DNA from: Actinoplanes aureus
GTDB taxonomy: Bacteria; Actinomycetota; Actinomycetes; Mycobacteriales; Micromonosporaceae
Direction: 5' to 3'
DNA: 64,000 bases
Assembly: GCF_015704865.1 (NCBI RefSeq)
Contig: NZ_JADQTO010000003.1
Coordinates: 186,001 to 250,000 of the forward strand
Shown: positions 51,561 through 59,483 of the stretch, piece after piece
Numbering within the stretch: position 1 is the stretch's first letter
Layout of the letters: each line of letters opens with the position of its first letter
The notes under the pieces: generated by a model
Told to the model about the DNA's origin: nothing
The model's input: the letters and a program-made list of their open reading frames with translations, nothing else
Databases searched by the model: none
Made by a program: the position numbers and the translations under genes

Positions 51561-51623
51561 AAGCTCAGGCCGGCAAGCTCAGGCCGGCAAGCTCAGGCCG
51601 GCAAGCTCAGGCCGACAAACTCA
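51561..51623 (-). repeat. Stop-anchored 14-bp array at the end of the CBM2-SGNH gene
   Basis: AAGCTCAGGCCGGC is repeated at 51561, 51575, 51589 and 51603. On the minus strand TGA codons fall at 51623 (real stop), 51609, 51595, 51581 and 51567, exactly 14 bases apart, so all frames are closed within 30 bases of the gene end. Confidence 0.92.
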
Positions 51624-52709
51624 GGAGATGGCCGCGGCCACCGCCGGATACCACCTATTCGCGATCTTCACGTTGCCGGCGTCATTGGGGTGGACCCCGT
51701 CATACGTGTCCGTCGCGGTGTTGAACCCGGTCCACTGATCCACCACGGTGATCGGCGAAGCGGCCGTGCTCAACGAAGCCGCCCAGCCCGGAATCGCCGC
51801 GTTCAGGGTGACCACCCGCTGTCCACAGTCACCGCACGTAGGCGGTTCCAGCGGGATGATCTGCGCGACGATGATCTTCATGTTCGGGTTGGACGCCCGC
51901 ATCTGCTCGACCAGCCTGGTGTACGCGGCCAAAATCGTCGCCGCGGGAATGTTGCTCCACGCGTCGTTCGTGCCGAAGTGCATCAGCACCACGTCCGGAT
52001 CGGTCGCGGAGAGCCATCCGACGAGCTGGTTCTGATTGGCCACGTTGGTCACCAGGAACCCGCCGTGCCCCTCGTTCTCCCCGTCGTAGGCGAACCCGCA
52101 ACCCTGCCCCGGCAGCGTGCCCACGAAGTCCACCTCGGCGGCCGGAAGCTTCTGCCAGAGCAGCGCCCGCCAGCACCCCGGCGACCCGGTGATCGAGTCA
52201 CCCAACGCCATGATCTTCGTAGGTCCATCCTGAGGAGGCGTGGACTGCGAGGGCGAGGGCGATGACGGCGAGGGCGATGACGGCGAGGGCGAACTCGGGA
52301 CCACTCCACCCGTGCACGCCACACCGTTCAGAGCGAACGACGACGGCACCGGATTCGACCCCGTCCACGACCCGTTGAACCCGACCGAAGCCTTCCCGCC
52401 CGCCGGGATCGACCCGTTCCAGCCCGCGTTACGCACCGTCACCTGTCCACCGGACTGCGTATGCGACCCGTTCCACAGTTGGCTGACCGTCTGCCCGGCG
52501 GTGAACGTGAACACCAGCGACCACCCGGTCACCGGATCGCCGAGATTGGTCACCTCGATGTTCGCGCCGAAGCCGCCCGGCCACTGGGACGACACGGTGT
52601 ACTTCACCGAGCAGCCGGCGGCCGCGTCCGCCCTGGTAGCGGTGGCGACGGCGCCGGTGACGAGGAGGGCGCCGGCGGCGCCGAGGGCGGCCAGTCTTCG
52701 TCGATGCAT
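51621..52709 (-). CDS. Secreted SGNH esterase with N-terminal CBM2 (362 aa)
   Basis: Sec signal (about 1-30, ending ADAAAG), then a CBM2 (about 31-135, GCSVKYTVSSQWPGG...ALNGVAC), a Pro/Ser linker (about 140-162, encoded by 15-bp repeats) and an SGNH hydrolase domain. Block I GDSIT contains Ser172, block III is FGTNDAW, and block V VHPND supplies the Asp-His pair. The CBM2 places it on cellulose, so deacetylation of xylan or mannan is likely (CE2/CE3-like). It shares the CebR-type box at 52759 with the divergent PL11 lyase. Confidence 0.9.
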   Translation of the reverse strand: MHRRRLAALGAAGALLVTGAVATATRADAAAGCSVKYTVSSQWPGGFGANIEVTNLGDPVTGWSLVFTFTAGQTVSQLWNGSHTQSGGQVTVRNAGWNGSIPAGGKASVGFNGSWTGSNPVPSSFALNGVACTGGVVPSSPSPSSPSPSSPSPSQSTPPQDGPTKIMALGDSITGSPGCWRALLWQKLPAAEVDFVGTLPGQGCGFAYDGENEGHGGFLVTNVANQNQLVGWLSATDPDVVLMHFGTNDAWSNIPAATILAAYTRLVEQMRASNPNMKIIVAQIIPLEPPTCGDCGQRVVTLNAAIPGWAASLSTAASPITVVDQWTGFNTATDTYDGVHPNDAGNVKIANRWYPAVAAAIS

Positions 52710-52730
52710 GGGATGCCTCCGTGGGTGTTC

Positions 52731-52772
52731 TTGACGAGCGTGCGGGAACGGCGCACGCTGGGAGCGCTCCCA
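52731..52772 (+). promoter_or_regulatory. Second CebR-type box with promoter of the PL11 gene
   Basis: TTGACG (52731-52736), a 17-base spacer and CACGCT (52754-52759) are followed directly by TGGGAGCGCTCCCA (52759-52772). The layout repeats that of the GH74 promoter. Being palindromic and between divergent genes, the box may also repress the CBM2-SGNH gene. Confidence 0.85.
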
Positions 52773-52800
52773 TTAACGCACATCGATGTGAGGTTGGAGA

Positions 52801-54585
52801 ATGGCCAGCAGCAGAAGAATCGCCGGGGCCCTAGCCGCAGTTCTCACGGCCGGCTTGGTTACAGCGGGTCCCGCCGGAGCCGCCCCGCCCTCGCCGCCGC
52901 TCACCGACGGTAAGCAGCGCGAGGCCCTGGACCGCGGTCTGATCAGTGTCCGGTCCGGCAGTGGAAACCTGGTCAGCTGGCGCCTGCTGGGCACCGACCC
53001 GGCCGGGGTCACGTTCAACCTCTACCGTGGCACGACCCGGATCGCCACCGGCGTCTCACTGACCAACCACCTCGACGCCGGCGCCGCGGCGAACCAGACG
53101 TACACCGTACGTCCGGTGATCGGCGGCGTCGAGCAGGCCGCGTCCCCGGCTTCGCTGAGCTTCGCCAACGGCTACCTCGACGTGCCGATCCAGAACCCGA
53201 ACAGCTCGCTCTACGCCGCCAACGACGCCAGCACCGGTGACCTGGACGGTGACGGCAGGCTCGACCTGGTCCTCAAGTGGGAACCGCTGAACGCCAAGGA
53301 CAACTCGCAGTCCGGCGTCACCGACCCGGTCTACATCGACGGGTACCGGCTGGACGGCACCCGGCTGTGGCGGATCAACCTGGGCCGCAACATCCGGGCC
53401 GGTGCGCACTACACCCAGTTCCAGGTGTACGACTACGACGGCGACGGCCGGGCAGAGGTGGCCATGAAGACCGCCGACGGCACCACCTCCGGGACCGGCC
53501 AGGTGATCGGCAACGCGAGCGCCGATCACCGCAACTCCAGCGGCTACATCCTCAGCGGCCCGGAGTACCTGACGGTCTTCAACGGGCAGACCGGCGCCGT
53601 CCGGTCCACCGTCGACTACGTCCCGCCGCGCGGCACGGTGAGCAGCTGGGGTGACTCCTACGGCAACCGGGTCGACCGCTTCCTGGCCGGAACGGCATAT
53701 CTCGACGGCCAGCGGCCCAGCCTGATCATGGCGCGCGGCTACTACACCCGCAGCGTCGTGGTGGCCTGGGACTTCCGCAACGGCACCCTGACCCGGCGCT
53801 GGACGTTCGACAGCAGCAGTTCCACCAACTCCGGCACCGCCGGCCAGGGCAACCACCAGCTTTCCGTGGCCGACGTCGACGCCGACGGCCGCGACGAGAT
53901 CATCTACGGTTCCCTGGCGATCGACGACAACGGCGCCCGTCTTTGGAACACCGGCCTCGGCCACGGCGACGCGCTGCACGTCGGCGACCTCGACCCGAAC
54001 CGCGCCGGCCTCGAGGTCTTCAAGGTCGACGAGGACGCGTCGAAGCCGTCCTCCTGGTTCGCCGACGCCCGTACCGGTCAGATCATCTGGTCCACCCCGG
54101 CCGGCGGCGACAACGGCCGCGGCGTCTCCGCCGACATCTGGTCCGGCAGCCCCGGCGCCGAATCCTGGTCCTCCATCCCCAGCGGCGTCCGCTCCCCGTC
54201 CGGCGCCGTCGTCGCCAGCCGCAAACCCAGCTCCACCAACTTCGTCATCTGGTGGGACGGCGACGCCCAGCGCGAACTCCTCGACCAGACCCGCATCGAC
54301 AAATACGGCACCTCGGCCGACACCCGCCTGCTGACGGCCTCCGGCGTGCACTCCAACAACGGCACCAAAGCCACCCCGTCACTCTCCGGCGACCTGCTCG
54401 GCGACTGGCGCGAGGAGGTGATCTGGCCGACCACCGACAACACCCGCCTGCGCGTCTACAGCACGCCGGTCACCACCGGCCTGCGCGCGGTCACCCTGCT
54501 GCACGACATCCAATACCGAACGGCGCTGGCCTGGCAGAACACCGCCTACAACCAGCCTCCGCACCCCAGTTTCACAATCGGATAA
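52801..54585 (+). CDS. PL11 rhamnogalacturonan lyase (594 aa)
   Basis: Secreted polysaccharide lyase cleaving the rhamnogalacturonan I backbone of pectin by beta-elimination with Ca2+. A signal peptide (about 1-28) is followed by the PL11 eight-bladed propeller. Calcium-type loops include DASTGDLDGDGRLDLVLKW, YDYDGDGRAEVAMKTADG and VADVDADGRDEI, and HSNNGTKATPSLSGDLLGDWREEV near the C-terminus is diagnostic. No CBM is attached. AGGTTGGAGA precedes the ATG. Control by the CebR-type box would link pectin and cellulose breakdown. Confidence 0.93.
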   Translation: MASSRRIAGALAAVLTAGLVTAGPAGAAPPSPPLTDGKQREALDRGLISVRSGSGNLVSWRLLGTDPAGVTFNLYRGTTRIATGVSLTNHLDAGAAANQTYTVRPVIGGVEQAASPASLSFANGYLDVPIQNPNSSLYAANDASTGDLDGDGRLDLVLKWEPLNAKDNSQSGVTDPVYIDGYRLDGTRLWRINLGRNIRAGAHYTQFQVYDYDGDGRAEVAMKTADGTTSGTGQVIGNASADHRNSSGYILSGPEYLTVFNGQTGAVRSTVDYVPPRGTVSSWGDSYGNRVDRFLAGTAYLDGQRPSLIMARGYYTRSVVVAWDFRNGTLTRRWTFDSSSSTNSGTAGQGNHQLSVADVDADGRDEIIYGSLAIDDNGARLWNTGLGHGDALHVGDLDPNRAGLEVFKVDEDASKPSSWFADARTGQIIWSTPAGGDNGRGVSADIWSGSPGAESWSSIPSGVRSPSGAVVASRKPSSTNFVIWWDGDAQRELLDQTRIDKYGTSADTRLLTASGVHSNNGTKATPSLSGDLLGDWREEVIWPTTDNTRLRVYSTPVTTGLRAVTLLHDIQYRTALAWQNTAYNQPPHPSFTIG

Positions 54586-55035
54586 ACCCTTTCCGGTACG
54601 CGTGACGCGGTCCCCAACCCCAGCAGCGGGTCCCCGCTCTCCCGGGGCGGCCACCAGCCCGCTCAAGGCTCCAACGCCCGCATCCGGCGAACGCGGGCGG
54701 TCCGGCCGGCGCGCGCCGCGATTGCCCACGCCGGCACGCGCGGGGAGGCAGGCGCCGGTGGAGGCGGGCCGCGGTGGAGGCGGGCCGCGGTGGAGATGGG
54801 CGCGGAGGCAGCTGGCTGCGGCCTCGCGTGGCCGCCGGTAGCGCGGTGTGTGGGATCGAGGCGCGCCGCGCGCCGAGCCCACACCTGCGGCAGCCGGCCC
54901 GAGGGAGCCGGGCCGGGTGCCGGACGCGTCCCGGAGTGCGGGGAGCCGAGGTTTTGGGGAACGGGACTCGGCTTCCCGGACTGCGGGGCCGGCGCGGAGC
55001 CGGGGATGGGAACGGGTCCCGGCTTCGCGCGCCGG
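54586..55035. other. Gene-free region between PL11 and glcF
   Basis: 450 bases of very GC-rich sequence with short imperfect repeats (GGTGGAGGCGGGCCGC, 54759-54792) and several weak inverted repeats around GGGAGCCGAG/CTCGGCTTCCC (about 54944-54978). Frames on both strands lack starts and resemble repeat decay. Both neighbours end here, so no promoter is expected. Confidence 0.5.
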
Positions 55036-55066
55036 CCGGGAGCGGATGGTGGGTCACCGCTCCCGG
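55036..55066 (-). terminator. Hairpin at the end of glcF
   Basis: CCGGGAGCGG (55036-55045) pairs perfectly with CCGCTCCCGG (55057-55066). The stem overlaps the last codons of glcF, whose stop lies at 55054-55056. Without a U-tract the assignment as terminator is moderate. Confidence 0.55.
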
Positions 55067-56604
55067 AGAAGGCCCGCACCGCCCAGGTCTCGGATGGAGG
55101 CGTCCAGGACCTGGGCGGTGTGGGCCAGGGCGATCGTGCGGCCACGATCCCCGGCAGCACGATCGCCGGCGGCACGGTCCACTGCGGCACGGTCCACTGC
55201 GGCACGGTCCACTGCGGCACGGTCCACTGCGGCACGGTCCCCGGCGGCACCGTTCCCGGCGGCACGGTCCTCGGCGGCACGGTCCTCGGCGGCACGGCGG
55301 CGTATCGCGGCGGCGACCTGCATGAGGCACCCGGGGTTCGCGGTGACCAGCAGGTCAGCGCCGGTGTCGAGAACCGCGCGGGCCTTGCGATCGCCGAGTT
55401 CGGCGGCCGGCACGGGGTTGAGGACGTTCCACACGCCGGCCGAGCCGCAGCAGATCTCCGGGTCGGCGATCGGGCGCACCTCGAGGCCGGGGATGCCGGC
55501 GAGCAGGGCGCGCGGCTGGGCCCGGATGCCCTGCGCGTGCCCGAGATGGCAGGCGTCGTGGTAGGCGACGGTGATCGGCAAGGCGTGCCGGCGGGCGACC
55601 GGACCCAGCTCGACGAGGAGTTCGGCCAGGTCGCGGACCTTCGCGGTGAAGGCGGCGGCCCGGGACGCGTACGCCGGGTCGTCGGCGAGCAACTCGTCGT
55701 ACTCCTTCAGCGACGACCCGCATCCGGCGGCGTTCACCACGAAATAGTCCATGCCGGTCGATTCGAACGTGTCGATCAGCTTCCGCGCGAACCGCTGCGC
55801 CTCGGCCCGCCGGCCGTTGTGCACGCTCAGTGCCCCGCAACAGCCCTGCCCGGACGGAATGAGCACGTCACAGCCTTCGGCCGCGAGCACACGTACGGTA
55901 GCGGCGTTGACGTCCGGGAAGAACGCCGACTGCACGCACCCGGTCAGCATGCCCACGATCGCACGCCGGGTGCCGCGCGCCGCGACGCGGCGCGGCAACC
56001 GCCCGGATGAGCCCGGCCCGGCGCGCAGCCGCGGCGCCAGGCTTTCCAGCGTGGCCAGGGTGGGTGCCAGTCGTTCCAGCAGGCCGGTCCGGCCCACCAG
56101 TTTCTGCAAACCCGATTTCTGGTACGCCCACAGCGGCCCCCGCAACAGCCGCAGCCGCCGCGGGTACGGGAAGAGCGCGAAGATCGCCGCACGCAGAGCC
56201 CGGTCCTTCGCGCCCCGCTCGTGCCGGCGCTCCACCTGGGCGCGGGTGTCCTCGATCAGCCGGTCGTACCGCACCCCGGACGGACAGGCGGTCACGCACG
56301 CCATGCAGCCGAGGCACCGGTCGAAGTGGGTGACCATCGAGTCGCTCAGCGGTTCCCCGTCGATGCCCTGCCCGATCAGATGGATCCGCCCGCGCGGGGA
56401 ATCCATCTCCTCGCCCCACAGCACATAGGTGGGGCAGGTGGTCAGGCAGAACCCACAGTGCACACAGTCCGACACGAGCTCGGCGCGCGGCGGATGGTCG
56501 CCGTCGAAGGCCGGACCTCCGGACGGCGGCCCGGTCCGCTCGGCGGCCCGCAACGCGTCGGGTGGGGGAACGCCGGTGCCGTGCGTGGCGTCGACGTCAG
56601 CCAT
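55054..56604 (-). CDS. glcF: Glycolate oxidase iron-sulfur subunit GlcF (516 aa)
   Basis: Electron-transfer subunit of membrane-associated glycolate (or D-lactate) oxidase. Two 4Fe-4S sites: Cys47, 50, 53, 57 (CVHCGFCLTTCP) and Cys97, 100, 103, 107 (CLGCMACVTACP). Two CCG domains follow (GCVQ...GQGCCGAL, then YHDACHLGH...EICCGSAG). ATG 56604 has GGGAGG seven bases upstream; nine residues further out are rejected. About residues 432-487 are an Ala/Asp/Arg pentapeptide repeat (AVDRA) from a 15-bp array, so the protein is longer than the usual 400-450 aa. Confidence 0.92.
   Translation of the reverse strand: MADVDATHGTGVPPPDALRAAERTGPPSGGPAFDGDHPPRAELVSDCVHCGFCLTTCPTYVLWGEEMDSPRGRIHLIGQGIDGEPLSDSMVTHFDRCLGCMACVTACPSGVRYDRLIEDTRAQVERRHERGAKDRALRAAIFALFPYPRRLRLLRGPLWAYQKSGLQKLVGRTGLLERLAPTLATLESLAPRLRAGPGSSGRLPRRVAARGTRRAIVGMLTGCVQSAFFPDVNAATVRVLAAEGCDVLIPSGQGCCGALSVHNGRRAEAQRFARKLIDTFESTGMDYFVVNAAGCGSSLKEYDELLADDPAYASRAAAFTAKVRDLAELLVELGPVARRHALPITVAYHDACHLGHAQGIRAQPRALLAGIPGLEVRPIADPEICCGSAGVWNVLNPVPAAELGDRKARAVLDTGADLLVTANPGCLMQVAAAIRRRAAEDRAAEDRAAGNGAAGDRAAVDRAAVDRAAVDRAAVDRAAGDRAAGDRGRTIALAHTAQVLDASIRDLGGAGLLRER
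55141..55305 (-). repeat. Eleven 15-bp units in the 3' part of glcF
   Basis: GGCACGGTCCACTGC occurs four times identically at 55171-55230, flanked by seven diverged units. The frame is kept and the encoded peptide is AVDRA/AGDRA/AEDRA. Confidence 0.93.
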
Positions 56605-56646
56605 CACATTCCTCCCGAAGGTCCGTTGCAAACGGCGGGGCGGGCA

Positions 56647-57801
56647 TCAGATGCCGCCTACGAAGCGGCCCGGGGCGAACCGGTGCGCCGGGTCGAACTG
56701 GTCCTTGACCCGGCGCATCAGGGAGAGGCCCGGCACCGGGCCCCACAGGTCCAGGGTGTCCCGGACGCTCTCCGGCGCGCTCAGCACGACGGCGTGGCCG
56801 CTCGCCCGGACGGCGGCCGCGCGGACCAGCTCCACGCGGCTGTGCGGGTCGCATCCCTCCACCGGGAAACCCGCGTAGAGCACGCCGGCTCCGGCCGAAC
56901 CGGTGACCGTGGCGCCGGCGCCGACCGAGGTGGCCACCAGCGCTGGCACCTGGGAGAGGACGCCGGTCAGTTTGACCGTGACGTCGCCGGGCGGCTGGAC
57001 GCCCCACCACGGCGGAGGTTCTTCGGTGATCTCGCCGCCGTCGAGCAGGCCGGCCACCGTCTCGGCCCGGTCGCGCACGCCGGACGCGGTTCCCTCCAGC
57101 AGGACGGCGATCTCCGGGTCGGCGCCGGGCGCGGCGTGCACCTCGATCGCGGTGGCCGCCAGCTGGGCGGCGAGGATGCGGGCCACGTGGCCGGGTGGCG
57201 CGGTCGCGCGTACGAAAAGGGTCGCGGCCGGCTCCGGATGCAGCCGGAACACGCACTCGGTGATCAGCCCCAGGGTTCCGAAGGAACCGGTGTAAAGCTT
57301 GCCCAGGTCGTAGCCGGCGACGTTCTTGACCACCTTGCCGCCCGCCTTCGCGATCTTCCCGTCGGGCCGGACCACGGTGATGCCGATCAGCAGGTCCCGC
57401 GCGGTGCCGTAGCGCAACCGGCGCGGGCCGCTTCCGTTCGCCGCGACCGTGCCGCCGGCGGTCGCGCCGGCCGGCGCGTCCAGGACGAGCTGCTGCCCGG
57501 GCAGGCTGTGCAGCTCGGCCATCGGGGTGCCGGCCCGGACCACGGTGATCAGGTCGCCGGCGGCGTGCTCGACCACCCCGGCCAGCCGCCGGGTGTCGAT
57601 GATCAGATCGAGGTCGCGGGGCGGGTTGCCCCAGTGCAGCTTGGTGCCGCCGCCGCGAATCACCACGGCGAGGTCCTGCGCGGCGGCGATCAGCGCGGCC
57701 GCCTCCTCGGTGTTGGCCGGTGCCGCGACCATCCGGGCCGGCACCCCGCCGACCACGTCGTCGTCGCCGGCCTTGACCGCGAGGTCGTCCAGCACGCTCA
57801 T
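56647..57801 (-). CDS. glcE: Glycolate oxidase FAD-binding subunit GlcE (384 aa)
   Basis: Second FAD_binding_4 subunit of the complex. The PCMH-type FAD motif (VVIRGGGTKLHWGNPP, about 51-66; APAGATAGGTVAANGSGPRR, about 118-137) and VKNVAGYDLGKLYTGSFGTLGL (about 167-188) are characteristic of GlcE. ATG 57801 has GGGGAG upstream; a GTG/ATG five residues further out is possible. It lies 46 bases after glcD and 42 before glcF, so the three form one operon. Confidence 0.9.
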   Translation of the reverse strand: MSVLDDLAVKAGDDDVVGGVPARMVAAPANTEEAAALIAAAQDLAVVIRGGGTKLHWGNPPRDLDLIIDTRRLAGVVEHAAGDLITVVRAGTPMAELHSLPGQQLVLDAPAGATAGGTVAANGSGPRRLRYGTARDLLIGITVVRPDGKIAKAGGKVVKNVAGYDLGKLYTGSFGTLGLITECVFRLHPEPAATLFVRATAPPGHVARILAAQLAATAIEVHAAPGADPEIAVLLEGTASGVRDRAETVAGLLDGGEITEEPPPWWGVQPPGDVTVKLTGVLSQVPALVATSVGAGATVTGSAGAGVLYAGFPVEGCDPHSRVELVRAAAVRASGHAVVLSAPESVRDTLDLWGPVPGLSLMRRVKDQFDPAHRFAPGRFVGGI

Positions 57802-57847
57802 CGACCCGCTCCCCACGAGGTCTTGCTACATCCGGCGGCGGCACGCA

Positions 57848-59308
57848 TCAGAACACCTCTCCGAGACCGGCCTCTTGCAGCGGATGGGCGCCCTGATGCC
57901 GCCCGGGTCGTTCGCCGCACAGCCGTGGCGTGGGGAAGACCTTGCCGGGGTTGGCCAGGCCGTCCGGGTCGAAGGCGCACCTGACCAGCTGCATGGTGTC
58001 CAGGTCGGTGTCGGTGAACATGCGCGGCATGTAGCGGGCCTTGTCCACGCCCACGCCGTGCTCACCGGTGATCGATCCGCCGTGTTCGATGCAGAGGTCG
58101 AGGATGGCGCCGGAGACGGTTTCGGCGCGTTCGGCCTCGCCGGGCACGCGGGCGTCGAAGAGGACGAGGGGGTGCAGGTTGCCGTCGCCGGCGTGGAAGA
58201 CGTTCGCCACCCGGACACCATGGCCGGCCGCGACCTCGTTGATGCGGCGCAGCACCTCGGGCAGGGCGGTTCGCGGGATGACCCCGTCCTGGACGATGTA
58301 GTCCGGGCTGATCCGCCCGACCGCGGCGAACGCCGACTTGCGGCCACGCCAGATCAGCTGCCGTTCGGTGTCGTCGGCGGCGACCCGGATCTCGAAGGCG
58401 CCGGCCTCGTCGCACAGCCGGGTCACCTCGTCGAACTGGGCCCGCACCTCGGCGTCCGGCCCGTCGAGTTCGACGATCAGCACGGCACCGGCGCCGGCCG
58501 GATAGCCGCAGTGCACGGCCGCCTCGGCGGCCTCGATGGAGAGCACGTCCATCATCTCGATCGCGGCCGGCACCACCCCGGCTGCGATGATCGCCGAGGT
58601 GGCGGCGCCGGCCTGGTCGGTGGAGGCGAAGGCGGCGAGCAGCGTACGGACGGACTCGGGCAGCCGGGTGAGCCGTACGGTCACCTCAGTGGCGATCCCG
58701 AGCGTGCCCTCCGAGCCGACGAACGCGCCGAGCAGGTCGTAGCCCGGCGTGTCCGGGGCGGCGCCGCCGAGCTGGACCTGCTCACCGTCGGGGGCGACGA
58801 CCTGCAGCCCGGTCACGTGGTTGGTGGTGAACCCGTACTTGAGGCAGTGTGCACCGCCCGAGTTCTCCGCCACGTTGCCGCCGATCGAGCAGATCTGCTG
58901 GCTGGACGGGTCCGGCGCGTAGTAATAGCCGTACGGCGTGGCGGCCTGGGTGACCTGCAGATTGATCACGCCGGGCTGGACGACGGCCCGCTCGTCCTCC
59001 GGGCGCAGCTCGACGATGTCGCGCAGCTGCGACGTCACGATCAGCACCCCGTCGGCGTGCGGCAGGGCGCCGCCGGACAGGCCGGTGCCCGAGCCACGCG
59101 CCACGAACGGCACCTTCGCGTCCACGCAGGCGCGGACCACGATCGCGACCTGCTCGGCGGAGCGGGGGAGTGCGACCAGCGCCGGGATCACCTTGTAGTT
59201 GGCCAGGCCGTCGCACTCGTACGTCCGCAGCTGCTGCCGGTCGGTGAGCACCTGGTCCGGGGCCAGCCCGGCGCGCAGCCGGGCAGCCAGCGCATCGATA
59301 TCGCTCAT
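57848..59308 (-). CDS. glcD: Glycolate oxidase catalytic subunit GlcD (486 aa)
   Basis: FAD-linked oxidase converting glycolate (or D-lactate) to glyoxylate (pyruvate). FAD-binding PCMH region: VPFVARGSGTGLSGGALP (about 66-83) and CSIGGNVAENSGGAHCLKYG (about 139-158). The C-terminal cap contains NVFHAGDGNLHPLVLF and EHGVGVDKARYMP with the catalytic histidines. First gene of the glcDEF operon. Glycolate could come from phosphoglycolate salvage or from plant matter; no malate synthase or glyoxylate gene is adjacent. Confidence 0.93.
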   Translation of the reverse strand: MSDIDALAARLRAGLAPDQVLTDRQQLRTYECDGLANYKVIPALVALPRSAEQVAIVVRACVDAKVPFVARGSGTGLSGGALPHADGVLIVTSQLRDIVELRPEDERAVVQPGVINLQVTQAATPYGYYYAPDPSSQQICSIGGNVAENSGGAHCLKYGFTTNHVTGLQVVAPDGEQVQLGGAAPDTPGYDLLGAFVGSEGTLGIATEVTVRLTRLPESVRTLLAAFASTDQAGAATSAIIAAGVVPAAIEMMDVLSIEAAEAAVHCGYPAGAGAVLIVELDGPDAEVRAQFDEVTRLCDEAGAFEIRVAADDTERQLIWRGRKSAFAAVGRISPDYIVQDGVIPRTALPEVLRRINEVAAGHGVRVANVFHAGDGNLHPLVLFDARVPGEAERAETVSGAILDLCIEHGGSITGEHGVGVDKARYMPRMFTDTDLDTMQLVRCAFDPDGLANPGKVFPTPRLCGERPGRHQGAHPLQEAGLGEVF

Positions 59309-59351
59309 CGCGCACCTCCTCGGCGAAGCTGCTTACCGCCACGCTAACCGT

Positions 59352-59483
59352 GATCGACGCCGCGCGCGACGCCGGGATCAGTGCCGGGATCAGCGCAGGC
59401 ATCGACGCCGCGCGCGACGCCGGGATCGGCGCAGGGGTCGACGCCGCGCGTGACGCGGGGATCGACCCCGGGATCAGCTCCGG
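59352..59483. repeat. Eleven 12-bp units spanning the stop of the 778-aa gene
   Basis: Units such as GATCAGCGCAGG, CATCGACGCCGC and GATCGACCCCGG follow each other in 12-base register from 59352 to 59483. The last contains the stop of the 778-aa gene. Three units keep a TCA (minus-strand TGA), but the 12-base period keeps them in one frame. Confidence 0.85.
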
